64,000 nucleotides of DNA from Bacteroidia bacterium (lineage in GTDB: Bacteria; Bacteroidota; Bacteroidia; Cytophagales; Cyclobacteriaceae): contig JAUHYU010000006.1 in the NCBI GenBank assembly GCA_030426345.1, positions 32,690 to 96,689 of the forward strand, in the 5' to 3' direction. Numbering within the stretch: the first letter of the stretch is position 1; the number at the start of each line of letters is the position of its first letter. The notes beneath the pieces are model-generated. The model saw only the letters and a program-made list of their open reading frames with translations, did not search any database and was not told where the DNA came from. A program made the translations under genes and the position numbers. Positions 51,460-60,308 of this stretch are shown piece by piece.

Positions 51460-52449
51460 TTATTTTTTGTCATTAGAATAGGTCAAATTCCATGGTTTTC
51501 TGATGGTATCCATGGTTTCCATAATTTGAATCGATTCATCCAAAGTCATGAATGGGGATTCTTTCAAGCCCAAATTCATGCATCGCATCACTTCTTCTGC
51601 TTCGTGGGCAAGCGCATTTCCGGGATCTTCTTCGATTACTTCCACTTCTTCATCTTTAATAAAAAGAGAAGCTTTTTTGGGGACAGCAAAAAGTGCAGGG
51701 ATTTTGATATAACCTTCCGTGCCAAAAATATATGCTTCGTCTACGGCATTCGTTCGCAACGCAAAAGAGAGATCAGCTATTTCGCCTTTATCATATTTCA
51801 AAATTGTGATCCCTTGTTCATCAGAGCCATACTCGCCAATATGACTTAATCCTATGGATTCTAGAGGCTTTTTGCCGTATATCTGGTAAGCAAAGGAGAT
51901 CACATACACTCCAACATCCAGCAGGCTTCCTCCGCCCAGATTTGGATTGAGTTGTCGTTGCTCCATTGTAAAATCCTGTCGTGCGCAGCGAGATGCTCTC
52001 ACCATTCTAACCTCTCCGATCTTTCCATCCTTTATCCATTGCACCACTTTTTTCAGCAACGGAATATGTCTTGGGATCATGGCTTCCATGAGAAAAACAT
52101 TCTCTTCACGAGCTACACGCACCATTTCTCTAGCTTCGTCAGCATTTATCGTGAGGGCTTTTTCACACAAAACGGATTTACCTTTGCGCATGCACATAAC
52201 ACTATTTTCCAAATGAAAAGAATGTGGCGTACCTATATAAACAGCATCGACATTCGGATCATCGGCGAGCTCTTGATAGCTTCCATAAGCCTTCGAAAAT
52301 CCATGCTTTTTTGCAAATTCATTGGCAGTTTTGGAGTCTCTGGAAGCTACAGCTGTTAGTTCTGCTTTTGGTAGCAACTTTAAGGCTTCAGCAAATTTCC
52401 CAGAAATATGCCCTGTACTAATGATTCCCCATTTGATAGTCTTACTCAT
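51460..52449 (-). CDS. Gfo/Idh/MocA-family oxidoreductase
   Basis: 329 aa, no signal peptide, so cytoplasmic. The N-terminal Rossmann fold reads WGIISTGHISGKFAEAL, followed by AVYIGTPHSFHLENSVMCMR. The usual EKP motif is EKA here (VLCEKALTINADEA). LGGGSLLDVGVYVISFA is the conserved substrate-side block. The family oxidises or epimerises sugars, inositols and diols with NAD(P). Its place in the run suggests it converts a monosaccharide freed by the secreted enzymes. Confidence 0.93.
   Translation of the reverse strand: MSKTIKWGIISTGHISGKFAEALKLLPKAELTAVASRDSKTANEFAKKHGFSKAYGSYQELADDPNVDAVYIGTPHSFHLENSVMCMRKGKSVLCEKALTINADEAREMVRVAREENVFLMEAMIPRHIPLLKKVVQWIKDGKIGEVRMVRASRCARQDFTMEQRQLNPNLGGGSLLDVGVYVISFAYQIYGKKPLESIGLSHIGEYGSDEQGITILKYDKGEIADLSFALRTNAVDEAYIFGTEGYIKIPALFAVPKKASLFIKDEEVEVIEEDPGNALAHEAEEVMRCMNLGLKESPFMTLDESIQIMETMDTIRKPWNLTYSNDKK
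51853..51873 (+). repeat. Dispersed 21-bp motif copy, inside a gene
   Basis: 19 of 21 positions match; read by the oxidoreductase gene as KKPLESIG. Confidence 0.8.
52284..52305 (-). repeat. Dispersed 21-bp motif copy, inside a gene, opposite orientation
   Basis: Exact core with a one-base insertion in the centre. It is read sense by the oxidoreductase gene as HGFSKAYG, so the same gene carries the motif in both orientations. Confidence 0.65.
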
Positions 52450-52498
52450 TGTCTATTGTGATTTTTTTAATAGAATTTCCTTAGGTAATTGTTGTGGT

Positions 52499-53473
52499 TT
52501 ATTCATTTGGAAACCATCCTTTCAGGAATTCTTCTTGCGTTCCTGCATAACTCGCTTCCGCTAAAAATTCCTCTCCGCGCTGATTGCCCCAGGAATAGTT
52601 GATGATCAATTTACCTTTGTATTCACAAAAATCAATATCTGAGTTATTCCTATTTTCAGCATCATTGATTCTTTTTAAAGATGCTTGAGTTAGCTTTTTG
52701 TTGGCAACTTGCTTGTCTTCTTTTGACGCTTTCAAAACTGGATTTAAAGGGCTTGAAACCCATGAAATTAAATCTTTGGAACGCACAACACGCATCTCGT
52801 AACCGTTATGAGCTTCCAAATAAAAATTATAATAATAGCCGTCGAGGTAGCGCAGACAGTGTGGAGCAGTATACCTGTCTTTTGCATAATTGTGATCCGG
52901 TGACAAAAGATCCCAGCTTTTTAGATCAGTTGATGTGGCAAAGTTGGCTGTGAATTTCACCCCAGATTTCTCTTCAGGTTTGCCAATTTCAAACATCAAT
53001 ACATATTTGTCTTTAGCCCAAGTCATAGAAGTATTGAAAATGCCATAACCAGGTAAATCAAAGGCCATCCAGCTATCCCAATTTTCCATGTCGTTGGAAG
53101 AAAAAATATGGATTTGTTCGCCATCCCAAATGTTAACAGCAGTGACGTATATTGTCCCATTGTGGACCAATGCACTTCCGAGATGAAATCCTTTGGCAAA
53201 AGACTTGCTTGGTTTTCCTGTTTTATGATCTATAAATCTGAAATAAGAATCACCTGTTGGGTTGTCCCAATAGCGTTCTCTGACATATTCAAACCGATAA
53301 GCTCTATTTTTGAAAACGACAGGTGTAGTTTCCACCAAGTCAACATCTATCGTTCCTTTTTTCACGATAAGTGGTCGTCCATCGGCATCTGTTGGAGGCT
53401 GTTTTATAGAAATGGCTGATAAAAATATCAGACTTAGAAGTGCGGTGAGGTAGAAGGTGTTAATGTTTTTCAT
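52499..53473 (-). CDS. Secreted GH43/GH117-like five-bladed propeller glycosidase
   Basis: 324 aa from the ATG at 53473 (MKNINTFYLT); the frame opens further only to a non-typical upstream stretch. A signal peptide ends near ISIKQ. Blade-like repeats with short W motifs (FSSNDMENWDSWM, ATSTDLKSWDLL, VRSKDLISWVSSP) and RYTAPHCLRYLDGYYYNFYLE suggest the arabinanase/GH43-clan fold. Specificity unknown. It is followed by the Gfo/Idh gene after 49 bases. Confidence 0.75.
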   Translation of the reverse strand: MKNINTFYLTALLSLIFLSAISIKQPPTDADGRPLIVKKGTIDVDLVETTPVVFKNRAYRFEYVRERYWDNPTGDSYFRFIDHKTGKPSKSFAKGFHLGSALVHNGTIYVTAVNIWDGEQIHIFSSNDMENWDSWMAFDLPGYGIFNTSMTWAKDKYVLMFEIGKPEEKSGVKFTANFATSTDLKSWDLLSPDHNYAKDRYTAPHCLRYLDGYYYNFYLEAHNGYEMRVVRSKDLISWVSSPLNPVLKASKEDKQVANKKLTQASLKRINDAENRNNSDIDFCEYKGKLIINYSWGNQRGEEFLAEASYAGTQEEFLKGWFPNE

Positions 53474-53562
53474 GTGTTTTTTCTTTTTTAAGTATTTGAA
53501 TACCAAGGCCTTTAATTATGTCATTGGCATCCTTAATTTACTTGCTCCACTCATGATTATTT

Positions 53563-53583
53563 CATGGATTTTGGAGGCTTTTT
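53563..53583 (+). repeat. Dispersed 21-bp motif copy, intergenic
   Basis: 20 of 21 positions match, just beyond the stop of the GH39-like gene. Confidence 0.85.
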
Positions 53584-53588
53584 TGTGT

Positions 53589-55019
53589 TTATAAAGATTC
53601 AAAAAGAAGTAACCTTACCGACGATTTGGGCAAATCTACAACGATACTGAAATCCTTGCTGTTTAATATCTGTTCCCGATCCAAATCTAAATTATGTTCT
53701 TCATCCAATAAAAATTCGCTACAATTCAATTGATTTTTGAAAGGTATATTCTTGATATTGAGTTTATACTGAAAGGCTTCATCTTCAAAATTACTTAATA
53801 AAACCGCAGTTTTTCCATCGCTCAATTGCGTAGAAGCAATTATAGAAACACCCGTTTCCTGTTTGTTGCCACTGGTGGAAACTCGTGTGCCCAGTTGGAT
53901 CATTTTATTATATGCTTCTAGCGCATAAATTGCTTTTTTTGGGATTCCGGATTCGTCAAAAAGCCCGATACGAAAAATGGTACCAAAAGCAGAATAATAC
54001 TGAGCCATGTCCAGTTCGGTATCTTGCATGTAAGACATAACCGCTACTGAAAACGCCGACCCTTGGCTTCCAGATGTGCGGGCATATACATCCCTGGTTT
54101 CCTCCCTGTTTTTCTTATCAGGCCAATAAGGTATGTAATTCCACTCCGTTAGGTAGATTTCCGCATCTTCAAATCCATGTTTTGTAATTGTAGCGTTGGA
54201 TTTGGCTATTCTCTTCATAAAGTCATCCGTACTTTTGCTATAGATGTGATAGGAAACAAAGTCTAAGGGGGAATTGGTTTTTTTGCAATGGTTAAGAAAC
54301 GCCACACCAAGCTCACTATCCATATCATATGCAATTGTCGGTCCTCCAACTTTCAGGTTGGGGTCTAGTTTTTTTAAGGTCTTGGAAGTTATTTCATACA
54401 ATTGAAGATACTGCTCATCAGTTCCTGTCCAGCAATTGGCTATGTCTGGCTCATTCCAGATTTCCCAATGTTGGATATCCCACTCAAACCCATCAGCCCA
54501 GCCCATATTATAATGCTGCACTATCCGAGAACAAATTCGCGCCCATTTTTCAAAATCTTTCGGCGGGTGAATATAAAATTTAGGTTCTCCATGTTCTATG
54601 CTTTCACCCAGTCTGAAAATTACTTTTGCACCCAAGTCCAGAATTGACTTTATATAAATGTCTGTCTTCTCAAAGTGATAATTTGTCGGGTCATTTTCAT
54701 CGGCATCAAAGTTTGGAAAGATGGTATGAATATCGACCGTTTCTTCATCTGAATATCGGGTGTCATGCAGGCGAACTTGTGGAGGGTTGAATGTTTTGAA
54801 ATATTCACTATTATCGAAAGCATTTCCAAGACGGACTCTCGGGCCGCCATTCACGCCATTCAATGGTTTGAAACCACCGATATTTTTGGAAACATCTACC
54901 GTAAACTCGGGTAAGTTGTCACTGTTGTTATTTTGGGCGTGTAGTGCATTTTCAAATATTAATCCTGAGATTAGGGTTAAACAGAAAAGGGCTGATTTAA
55001 TAAGATCGTAAGACTTCAT
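53589..55019 (-). CDS. GH39-like secreted glycosidase
   Basis: 476 aa from the ATG at 55019 (MKSYDLIKSALFC), which gives a proper signal peptide ending at LHAQ; the frame continues upstream to 55097 but without one. A TIM barrel of clan GH-A is indicated by WEIWNEPD, with the acid/base Glu at about residue 190, and EIYLTEWNY, with the nucleophile Glu at about 292. Motif positions and length fit GH39 (beta-xylosidase, alpha-iduronidase type). The C-terminus is a beta-sandwich. It acts outside the cytoplasm. A motif copy abuts the start codon. Confidence 0.85.
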   Translation of the reverse strand: MKSYDLIKSALFCLTLISGLIFENALHAQNNNSDNLPEFTVDVSKNIGGFKPLNGVNGGPRVRLGNAFDNSEYFKTFNPPQVRLHDTRYSDEETVDIHTIFPNFDADENDPTNYHFEKTDIYIKSILDLGAKVIFRLGESIEHGEPKFYIHPPKDFEKWARICSRIVQHYNMGWADGFEWDIQHWEIWNEPDIANCWTGTDEQYLQLYEITSKTLKKLDPNLKVGGPTIAYDMDSELGVAFLNHCKKTNSPLDFVSYHIYSKSTDDFMKRIAKSNATITKHGFEDAEIYLTEWNYIPYWPDKKNREETRDVYARTSGSQGSAFSVAVMSYMQDTELDMAQYYSAFGTIFRIGLFDESGIPKKAIYALEAYNKMIQLGTRVSTSGNKQETGVSIIASTQLSDGKTAVLLSNFEDEAFQYKLNIKNIPFKNQLNCSEFLLDEEHNLDLDREQILNSKDFSIVVDLPKSSVRLLLFESL

Positions 55020-55037
55020 GGGTTTTGGATGCATTTT
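55017..55037 (+). repeat. Dispersed 21-bp motif copy at a start codon
   Basis: 17 of 21 positions match. The CAT of the motif is the complement of the GH39-like ATG, so the rest forms its leader. Confidence 0.75.
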
Positions 55038-55106
55038 GCAGTTAAAAATCCTAAGATACAATTTTAGGGGTATCTTAAAAATATTGATAATGGTCATGTG
55101 GTTTAT

Positions 55107-56459
55107 TTAAATGAAAAAGCTTAGTGCCATGGCCAGTGCAAATCCCATAACTGAAACTATTGTTACCATTACCGTCCAGGATTGCAAGGTTTGTTTTTCA
55201 CTTAAACCAAAGTATTTGCCAACAAGCCAGAAACCAGCATCATTGACATGAGATAGGATGGAGGCACCCGCTGCTATGGAAATAACAACTAATGCTAGCT
55301 GAGGTTGGCTTAGGTTAAACGCTTCAAGGATAGGGGCCATAATACCCGCAGCAGTAATCATGGCTACAGTGGCGCTTCCTTGAGTAACGCGCACCGCTAC
55401 GGCGATGAGCCATGCTAAGGCAATCGGAGGCAAGGCCGAGTTAGCCATGGATTGTGCCAGCATTTCACCAATGCCGGAATCTACCAACACTTCTTTAAAA
55501 ACGCCACCTGCTCCGGTAATCAAAATGATCAGTCCGGCTGGGCCCAAGGCTTTGGTACTGATTTCCAAAAGTTCATCTTTCCCAACGTTTCTTTTGGTTC
55601 CTAAGAAATACAAAGCACATAATGTTGCTATCGTCAATGCTGTAAATGGATGTCCTAAGAATGAAATTGCTCCAGTGAGAAAGCCTGGGGCAATAGTCCC
55701 TTGATCCACTAAAAGAGTTATCACAGTATCTAAAAGTATCAACACCAACGGAACAGATATGATGGTGGCGATCAAGCCAAAATTTGGAAGAGATGCTTTG
55801 TCAGTAGTGACCGTATGGTCAAATAAATCTGGTGGCCCTACCGGAATTATTTTACTGATATAATTACCAAATATAGGCCCTGCAACGATTGCAGTGGGGA
55901 TTCCAATGATAAATCCAAATAAGATCACCCAGCCGAGATTGGCTCCTATGATTTCCGTAACTGCAATTGGTCCGGGAGTAGGAGGGATGAAGCTATGAGT
56001 GACAGCCATGCCGGCTAATAGTGGTATTCCATAGTATAATATGGGTTTTTTGGTATCCCGTGAGAGCGCATACACAATTGGTACCAAGATGATAAATCCA
56101 ACGTCTAAAAATACAGGAATGGAAATAATGAATCCCGTTAAAACCATGGCCCATGAGCCTTTTTCCTTCCCAAATTTTTTAATCAGGTAATGGGCTAAAG
56201 ATTCTGCTCCTCCCGAATGCTCCAGCATGGCCCCAAAAATGGCTCCAAGGCCTACAACAGTAGCGACAAACCCCAACGTGCTGCCCATGCCGTTTTGGAT
56301 GCTGTTTAATACCTCTACTGGGGGCATGCCAGCTGCTAAGCCAACAAACATACTTACGAGCAAAAGAGATATAAATGCGTTTAGTTTGAACTTTAAAACC
56401 AAAAGAAGCAATAGCGCAATCCCAGCAAAAACTACAACAAGTAAAATTGTTTGTGACAT
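55107..56459 (-). CDS. GntP-family permease
   Basis: 450 aa with about 12 hydrophobic segments, no signal peptide. GntP-type blocks are GLGAIFGAMLEHSGGAESLA, FIPPTPGPIAVTEIIGANLG and ITGAGGVFKEVLVDSGIGE. The family is a proton symporter for gluconate and related hydroxy acids, including D-serine-type and glycerate-type substrates. It is followed downstream by the GH39-like gene and preceded by the PLP enzyme, so it probably imports a small acid produced by glycan breakdown. Confidence 0.95.
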   Translation of the reverse strand: MSQTILLVVVFAGIALLLLLVLKFKLNAFISLLLVSMFVGLAAGMPPVEVLNSIQNGMGSTLGFVATVVGLGAIFGAMLEHSGGAESLAHYLIKKFGKEKGSWAMVLTGFIISIPVFLDVGFIILVPIVYALSRDTKKPILYYGIPLLAGMAVTHSFIPPTPGPIAVTEIIGANLGWVILFGFIIGIPTAIVAGPIFGNYISKIIPVGPPDLFDHTVTTDKASLPNFGLIATIISVPLVLILLDTVITLLVDQGTIAPGFLTGAISFLGHPFTALTIATLCALYFLGTKRNVGKDELLEISTKALGPAGLIILITGAGGVFKEVLVDSGIGEMLAQSMANSALPPIALAWLIAVAVRVTQGSATVAMITAAGIMAPILEAFNLSQPQLALVVISIAAGASILSHVNDAGFWLVGKYFGLSEKQTLQSWTVMVTIVSVMGFALAMALSFFI

Positions 56460-56500
56460 ATTACTTTATTTATTAGATAACTTTATTCCTGTTTTGAACA

Positions 56501-57589
56501 CTAATACATCCTATTTCTCGCAACCACATCCCATTTTTCAGTAGCTTGATTATTTCGGACCACATAAACTTTTTCGTGCAATGCCATCGTGGGGCAAATA
56601 TGAATTGGAATGGCATACACCACATCTCCAATTGATAATGATTCATAATTTGGACTTGATACCACGAGGTGCTCCTCGCTATGGTTAATCACGTCTTCTA
56701 TTTCTAAATTTAAAAATTCCGCTCTTGGTGGCTGCATCTCTGAGGCTATGGATTTATGCCCCAAATCAAGACAAAAGCAGTTGTTTGGTTTGCTGACTAC
56801 TCGTGTGGCGATCACTGCGGCAGGGTCGAATTCCAGATCAGGGATATTCTTTTTGTATCCGGCATCCCATAAAAGTGGAGTTCCAGGGCAAAGGGTTCTG
56901 GAAGGATGCTTGGCATGGATCGGAAAGGTATAAGTACCTCCACATGCTAGCTCATCTACTCCAATATCGAAGATTTTCAAATCCTGAATTAATTGTAGAA
57001 CAGCTTTAAAGTCCTTGTCGCAATGCTCTGTTCTGAGTTTGATATCCGACTCATGGATATGGCCATCGTACACATGAAATCCTCGAAAATGCAACCATGG
57101 ATTTTCGACAATATTTTTGACCAAACCCAGAGCCTCTGTCGGTTTGATGCCTGTACGATGCATGCCGTTATCTAGGTCTACAAAAACATCGAGGATTTGA
57201 TTATGCTTTTCCGCTGCACGGCTTAATTGCTCAATTGCATAAAGTGAATCTACCGTGACGGAAAATCTCTTTTTTGGGAATTCTGCTATTATATCAAAAA
57301 AACGCCCGATAGCCGGCCCCAGAAGTGGATATGCCAACAAAATATCTTCCCCGCCATTTGATGCTGCCATGGCTACTTCGGTGAGCGTGGCGCATTTGAA
57401 TTTTCTAATATTAAGTTCTACTTGAAGCTTGACAACTTCAGCCATTTTATGAGTTTTGACATGAGGACGAAGTCTGGATGGATCCCCAGTTATTTCAATC
57501 ATTCGACGAATATTCGCCTCAATGCGGTCAGGAAATACCAAAACCGCAGGGGTGATGATCTCTGACTCGTTGGTTAGGTTATACCACAT
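56501..57589 (-). CDS. D-threonine aldolase-like PLP enzyme (D-TA family)
   Basis: 362 aa, cytoplasmic. The alanine-racemase-type N-terminal barrel is seen in TPAVLVFPDRIEANIRRM and LRPHVKTHK, where Lys is the likely PLP anchor, then VFVDLDNGMHRTG. The C-terminal domain contains the metal-binding-type residues of D-threonine aldolase / D-serine dehydratase (VVSSPNYESLSIGDVVYAIP, HICPTMAL with His and Cys). The family cleaves or deaminates D-3-hydroxy-amino acids using PLP and a divalent metal. It starts 10 bases after the RidA gene, so the two work together. Confidence 0.92.
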   Translation of the reverse strand: MWYNLTNESEIITPAVLVFPDRIEANIRRMIEITGDPSRLRPHVKTHKMAEVVKLQVELNIRKFKCATLTEVAMAASNGGEDILLAYPLLGPAIGRFFDIIAEFPKKRFSVTVDSLYAIEQLSRAAEKHNQILDVFVDLDNGMHRTGIKPTEALGLVKNIVENPWLHFRGFHVYDGHIHESDIKLRTEHCDKDFKAVLQLIQDLKIFDIGVDELACGGTYTFPIHAKHPSRTLCPGTPLLWDAGYKKNIPDLEFDPAAVIATRVVSKPNNCFCLDLGHKSIASEMQPPRAEFLNLEIEDVINHSEEHLVVSSPNYESLSIGDVVYAIPIHICPTMALHEKVYVVRNNQATEKWDVVARNRMY

Positions 57590-57598
57590 ATTTAGATG

Positions 57599-58060
57599 TT
57601 AATGCAATTCAAAAATGCATTCCACCTCCACAGCGATATTTCCTGGTAACGACATGCCGACGGCACTTCTTGCGCCTTTGCCATTTTCTTCTCCAAATAC
57701 GTCAACCATAAATTGGCTGAATCCATTGATGGTTTGTGGATGATCTTCAAATTCCGGATAGCAATTGACCATGCCAAGCGTCTTAATCAACCTTTTTATT
57801 TTACCCAAATCACCAATTTGAGCTTTGATTGTGGAAAGCATAGTTAGCCCAACTTGCCTTGCAGCCAATTGTCCTTCTTCCATGGATAAATCCCTGCCTA
57901 CTTTTCCCTTAATGAGTTCTCCATCACTTTGCACAGGTCCTTGCCCCGAAACGTATAATTGTTTACCAACGATGACAACTGGATAATAGATTCCGCCCAG
58001 TGGAGGTGCTGGGGGTAATTCCAAGCTCATAGATTTAATTTTGTTCTCGATTGTGTTCAT
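57599..58060 (-). CDS. RidA-family enamine/imine deaminase
   Basis: 153 aa. The YjgF/RidA fold is shown by YPVVIVGKQLYVSGQGPVQ, QVGLTMLSTIKAQIGDL and the closing ARSAVGMSLPGNIAVEVECI. The active-site Arg of classic RidA (in RxxV) is represented by the RSAVG segment. RidA clears 2-aminoacrylate-type intermediates made by PLP dehydratases, which fits the adjacent D-TA gene. It is the first gene of the minus-strand run and lies near the probable operon promoter upstream of 58060. Confidence 0.93.
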   Translation of the reverse strand: MNTIENKIKSMSLELPPAPPLGGIYYPVVIVGKQLYVSGQGPVQSDGELIKGKVGRDLSMEEGQLAARQVGLTMLSTIKAQIGDLGKIKRLIKTLGMVNCYPEFEDHPQTINGFSQFMVDVFGEENGKGARSAVGMSLPGNIAVEVECIFELH

Positions 58061-58084
58061 GGTGTTAAACTAAATTTTGTATTT

Positions 58085-58105
58085 AAAATGCATCTAAAAC
58101 CCATG
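58085..58105 (-). repeat. Dispersed 21-bp motif copy, intergenic
   Basis: 18 of 21 positions match on the minus strand, about 25 bases upstream of the RidA start. Confidence 0.8.
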
Positions 58106-58338
58106 GATTTACATATGATTTTAATTGCGAATATATTGAACATATGCTTACAAAAAATCATCAATCGTTTATTTCCGAAGGATGTTTTGATGAATTTTGC
58201 TTTTTATTTTTTTGGTATGGTCACTTTATAATATCTCGTCATCCAAGCAGGCGTTGATCCCCGGCCAATCTGCTGCGCTGTCTACCTCCAATATCCAATC
58301 AATATGCCAAAGAGGTTAAGCCTAATAGAAGTTATACC

Positions 58339-58515
58339 ATGAATATTGTGGTTGTGACTACTGGTATTGGTGAATTAATAGGATGCAGGGTTACTAAGTC
58401 CAACCATGCATTCCTGAGTTTTTATCATTTTTCTCTGGCAGTAACGTCGGCTAAGTTTGAAACAAGAGATATTGACGAACGCATTGAAATTTTCAAGGAA
58501 ACGTCAAAATAATAT
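58339..58515 (+). CDS. Possible 58-codon open frame, no recognisable product
   Basis: An ATG at 58339 opens 58 codons to a TAA, starting MNIVVVTTGIGELIG and ending ERIEIFKETSK. The composition is plausible for a protein, but it has no recognisable domain, signal or neighbour link. It could be chance, or the worn end of a larger gene. Confidence 0.2.
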
Positions 58516-58684
58516 TGAACCCAAACATGAATGATTCAATATTATTTTGTAAATTTTCAATGAATGTGGGATTGACAACCATAGCCTTGAAAATATTGGA
58601 TTTCATCAAAATCCATTAGACACAATCATCACTTTGGTTCGACAACCATTCTCTTCAACAATGTTTTACCTAAACCTATTAATT

Positions 58685-60175
58685 ATGTCAACAAAACACT
58701 TTTTCCGACGTTTAAAGCACGCATGGTTAATTTTAATTGTGGGATTAACCGCAGCTTCCTGTACACAAAACGAGACGGAAGTCTCCATCACCGGGCAAAT
58801 TGAATTCACTGTTCCGGGCATTCCATCAAACTCTGGGGCAAGGGTCAGCGAAAGCCCAATGCCAACATCATTAGTGATCTCTGTGAAAGGCCAAACGAGC
58901 CTCAACAAGAAAAAAGTAAATCTTTATTCATTTAATGGAGAATATATCAGTGAACCGGTCCAGCTGATATTAGGGCAATATCAACTAGTCGAATTTTTGG
59001 TGCTTGACGAAAGCGACAAGGTTATCTATGCATCCCCAAAAGCAAACAGTAACTTGGCAGGGTTTGTGGATATCCCCTTGCCCATTCCATTTGAGGTTTC
59101 GGCTGCCGATATCTCCAAGGTAATCCCCGAGGTGCTCCCGGCCAAGGATTATAAACCGAAAGACTTCGGTTATACCTCGTTCAGTTTTGATGTTGTGCAG
59201 CCCATACAGGTAGTTGTTATGGGTTTTGAAGATGGCCATTATGAGTACGTCCCCACAACGTTGTATATCCTCCACGACGAGGACACGGTCACAATGGAAA
59301 ATTTGTTGCCCGCCATAAACGAAGTGGGTATAGAGAGTTCTTTTGACAATTATACTTTTATCATTGAGGAGCAGGGCTTCGCTCGGTATATGAAGACCTT
59401 TAGTGCCGATGACTTGATGGCCTACATGAGCAGCCCGCTTGAAATTATGTTGTGGCCCGCCATTACCGTTTTGTTCGATTCTAATAACGTGCCCGATATT
59501 GGGTTTGACATTACATCCAATGGGCCTTCAAAATTGTATATCGATTGGGGCAATGGCCAGCCGAAAGACTCCATCCAAGGTCCTGGGTCGTTTGAAATGT
59601 TGACAACAATGTTGAATCCCAACACCCAGTTCGTCAGTATTACAGGTGGCCTCGGAGATGTTACAAGTTTTTATAATGTATATCATTATGTAAACGATTT
59701 TGACATTCACAGCGGACCCAACCTCCAGTCACTAAGGATCGTGGGGTCGAGCATGTCCGAAGTGGATATATCGGATAATACAATGTTAAACGACCTGATA
59801 TTGGGTTTTTTTCCCAATTTGACCGAGGTCGACTTGTCCAACAATCCAGATTTGGTATATGCAGATTTCTCGTATGCTGACCTTGATTCGTTGGATGTGA
59901 GCGGCAATCCATTATTGGAGATTGTTGGTCTTGAAGGCAATGAAAATTTTAATTCGATTGTTCTCAATACTGTAGTGAACAGCATAGGCATCCCTCGGAG
60001 TAACCTAAGCCAAGCCACTGTGGACATGTTTATTCACGATGTCCTGACCTCGTTGACAGTTGCACCCAGATTAAACGGGCGTCTTACCATATTGGAAGGA
60101 AATGATGCACCATCAGCACTAGGAATGGCCGACCTGAATGATATCATTAATGTTTACCATTGGACGGTCGAGTAG
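58685..60175 (+). CDS. Lipoprotein with leucine-rich-repeat-like C-terminal half
   Basis: 496 aa from the ATG at 58685 (MSTKHFFRRL), which gives a lipoprotein signal (GLTAASC); the frame opens further upstream without support. Residues 30-250 are beta-rich with an Ig-like look (TSLVISVKGQTSLNKKKVN). Residues 270-440 contain LRR-like units (LRIVGSSMSEVDISDNTML, NDLILGFFPNLTEVDLSNN, LDSLDVSGNPLLEIVGLEG). LRR lipoproteins in the phylum serve in binding at the surface. A strong terminator follows. Confidence 0.8.
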   Translation: MSTKHFFRRLKHAWLILIVGLTAASCTQNETEVSITGQIEFTVPGIPSNSGARVSESPMPTSLVISVKGQTSLNKKKVNLYSFNGEYISEPVQLILGQYQLVEFLVLDESDKVIYASPKANSNLAGFVDIPLPIPFEVSAADISKVIPEVLPAKDYKPKDFGYTSFSFDVVQPIQVVVMGFEDGHYEYVPTTLYILHDEDTVTMENLLPAINEVGIESSFDNYTFIIEEQGFARYMKTFSADDLMAYMSSPLEIMLWPAITVLFDSNNVPDIGFDITSNGPSKLYIDWGNGQPKDSIQGPGSFEMLTTMLNPNTQFVSITGGLGDVTSFYNVYHYVNDFDIHSGPNLQSLRIVGSSMSEVDISDNTMLNDLILGFFPNLTEVDLSNNPDLVYADFSYADLDSLDVSGNPLLEIVGLEGNENFNSIVLNTVVNSIGIPRSNLSQATVDMFIHDVLTSLTVAPRLNGRLTILEGNDAPSALGMADLNDIINVYHWTVE

Positions 60176-60220
60176 TATAATTGGCAGCTGACCAACACAC
60201 ATATTCATGGAAGGAATAGG

Positions 60221-60256
60221 AAACTCTTGGCGTTTGGCCAAGGGTTTCTGTTTTTT
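60221..60256 (+). terminator. Rho-independent terminator of the LRR-like gene
   Basis: An 11-bp stem (AAACTCTTGGC with GCCAAGGGTTT, one G-T pair) at 60221-60246 is followed by a T-run from 60251. Confidence 0.9.
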
Positions 60257-60308
60257 TCAAGTTAATAATTCGAGGTGCTGCTGCCGTTTGAGGATTTCAC
60301 ACGCTAAT

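Larger units (their letters stand above)
58061..58684. other. Divergent intergenic region, 58.1-58.7 kb
   Basis: It should hold the promoter of the minus-strand run and that of the LRR-like lipoprotein, though no firm match to the consensus was seen. It includes a motif copy (58085-58105) and one short open frame described separately. Confidence 0.55.
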
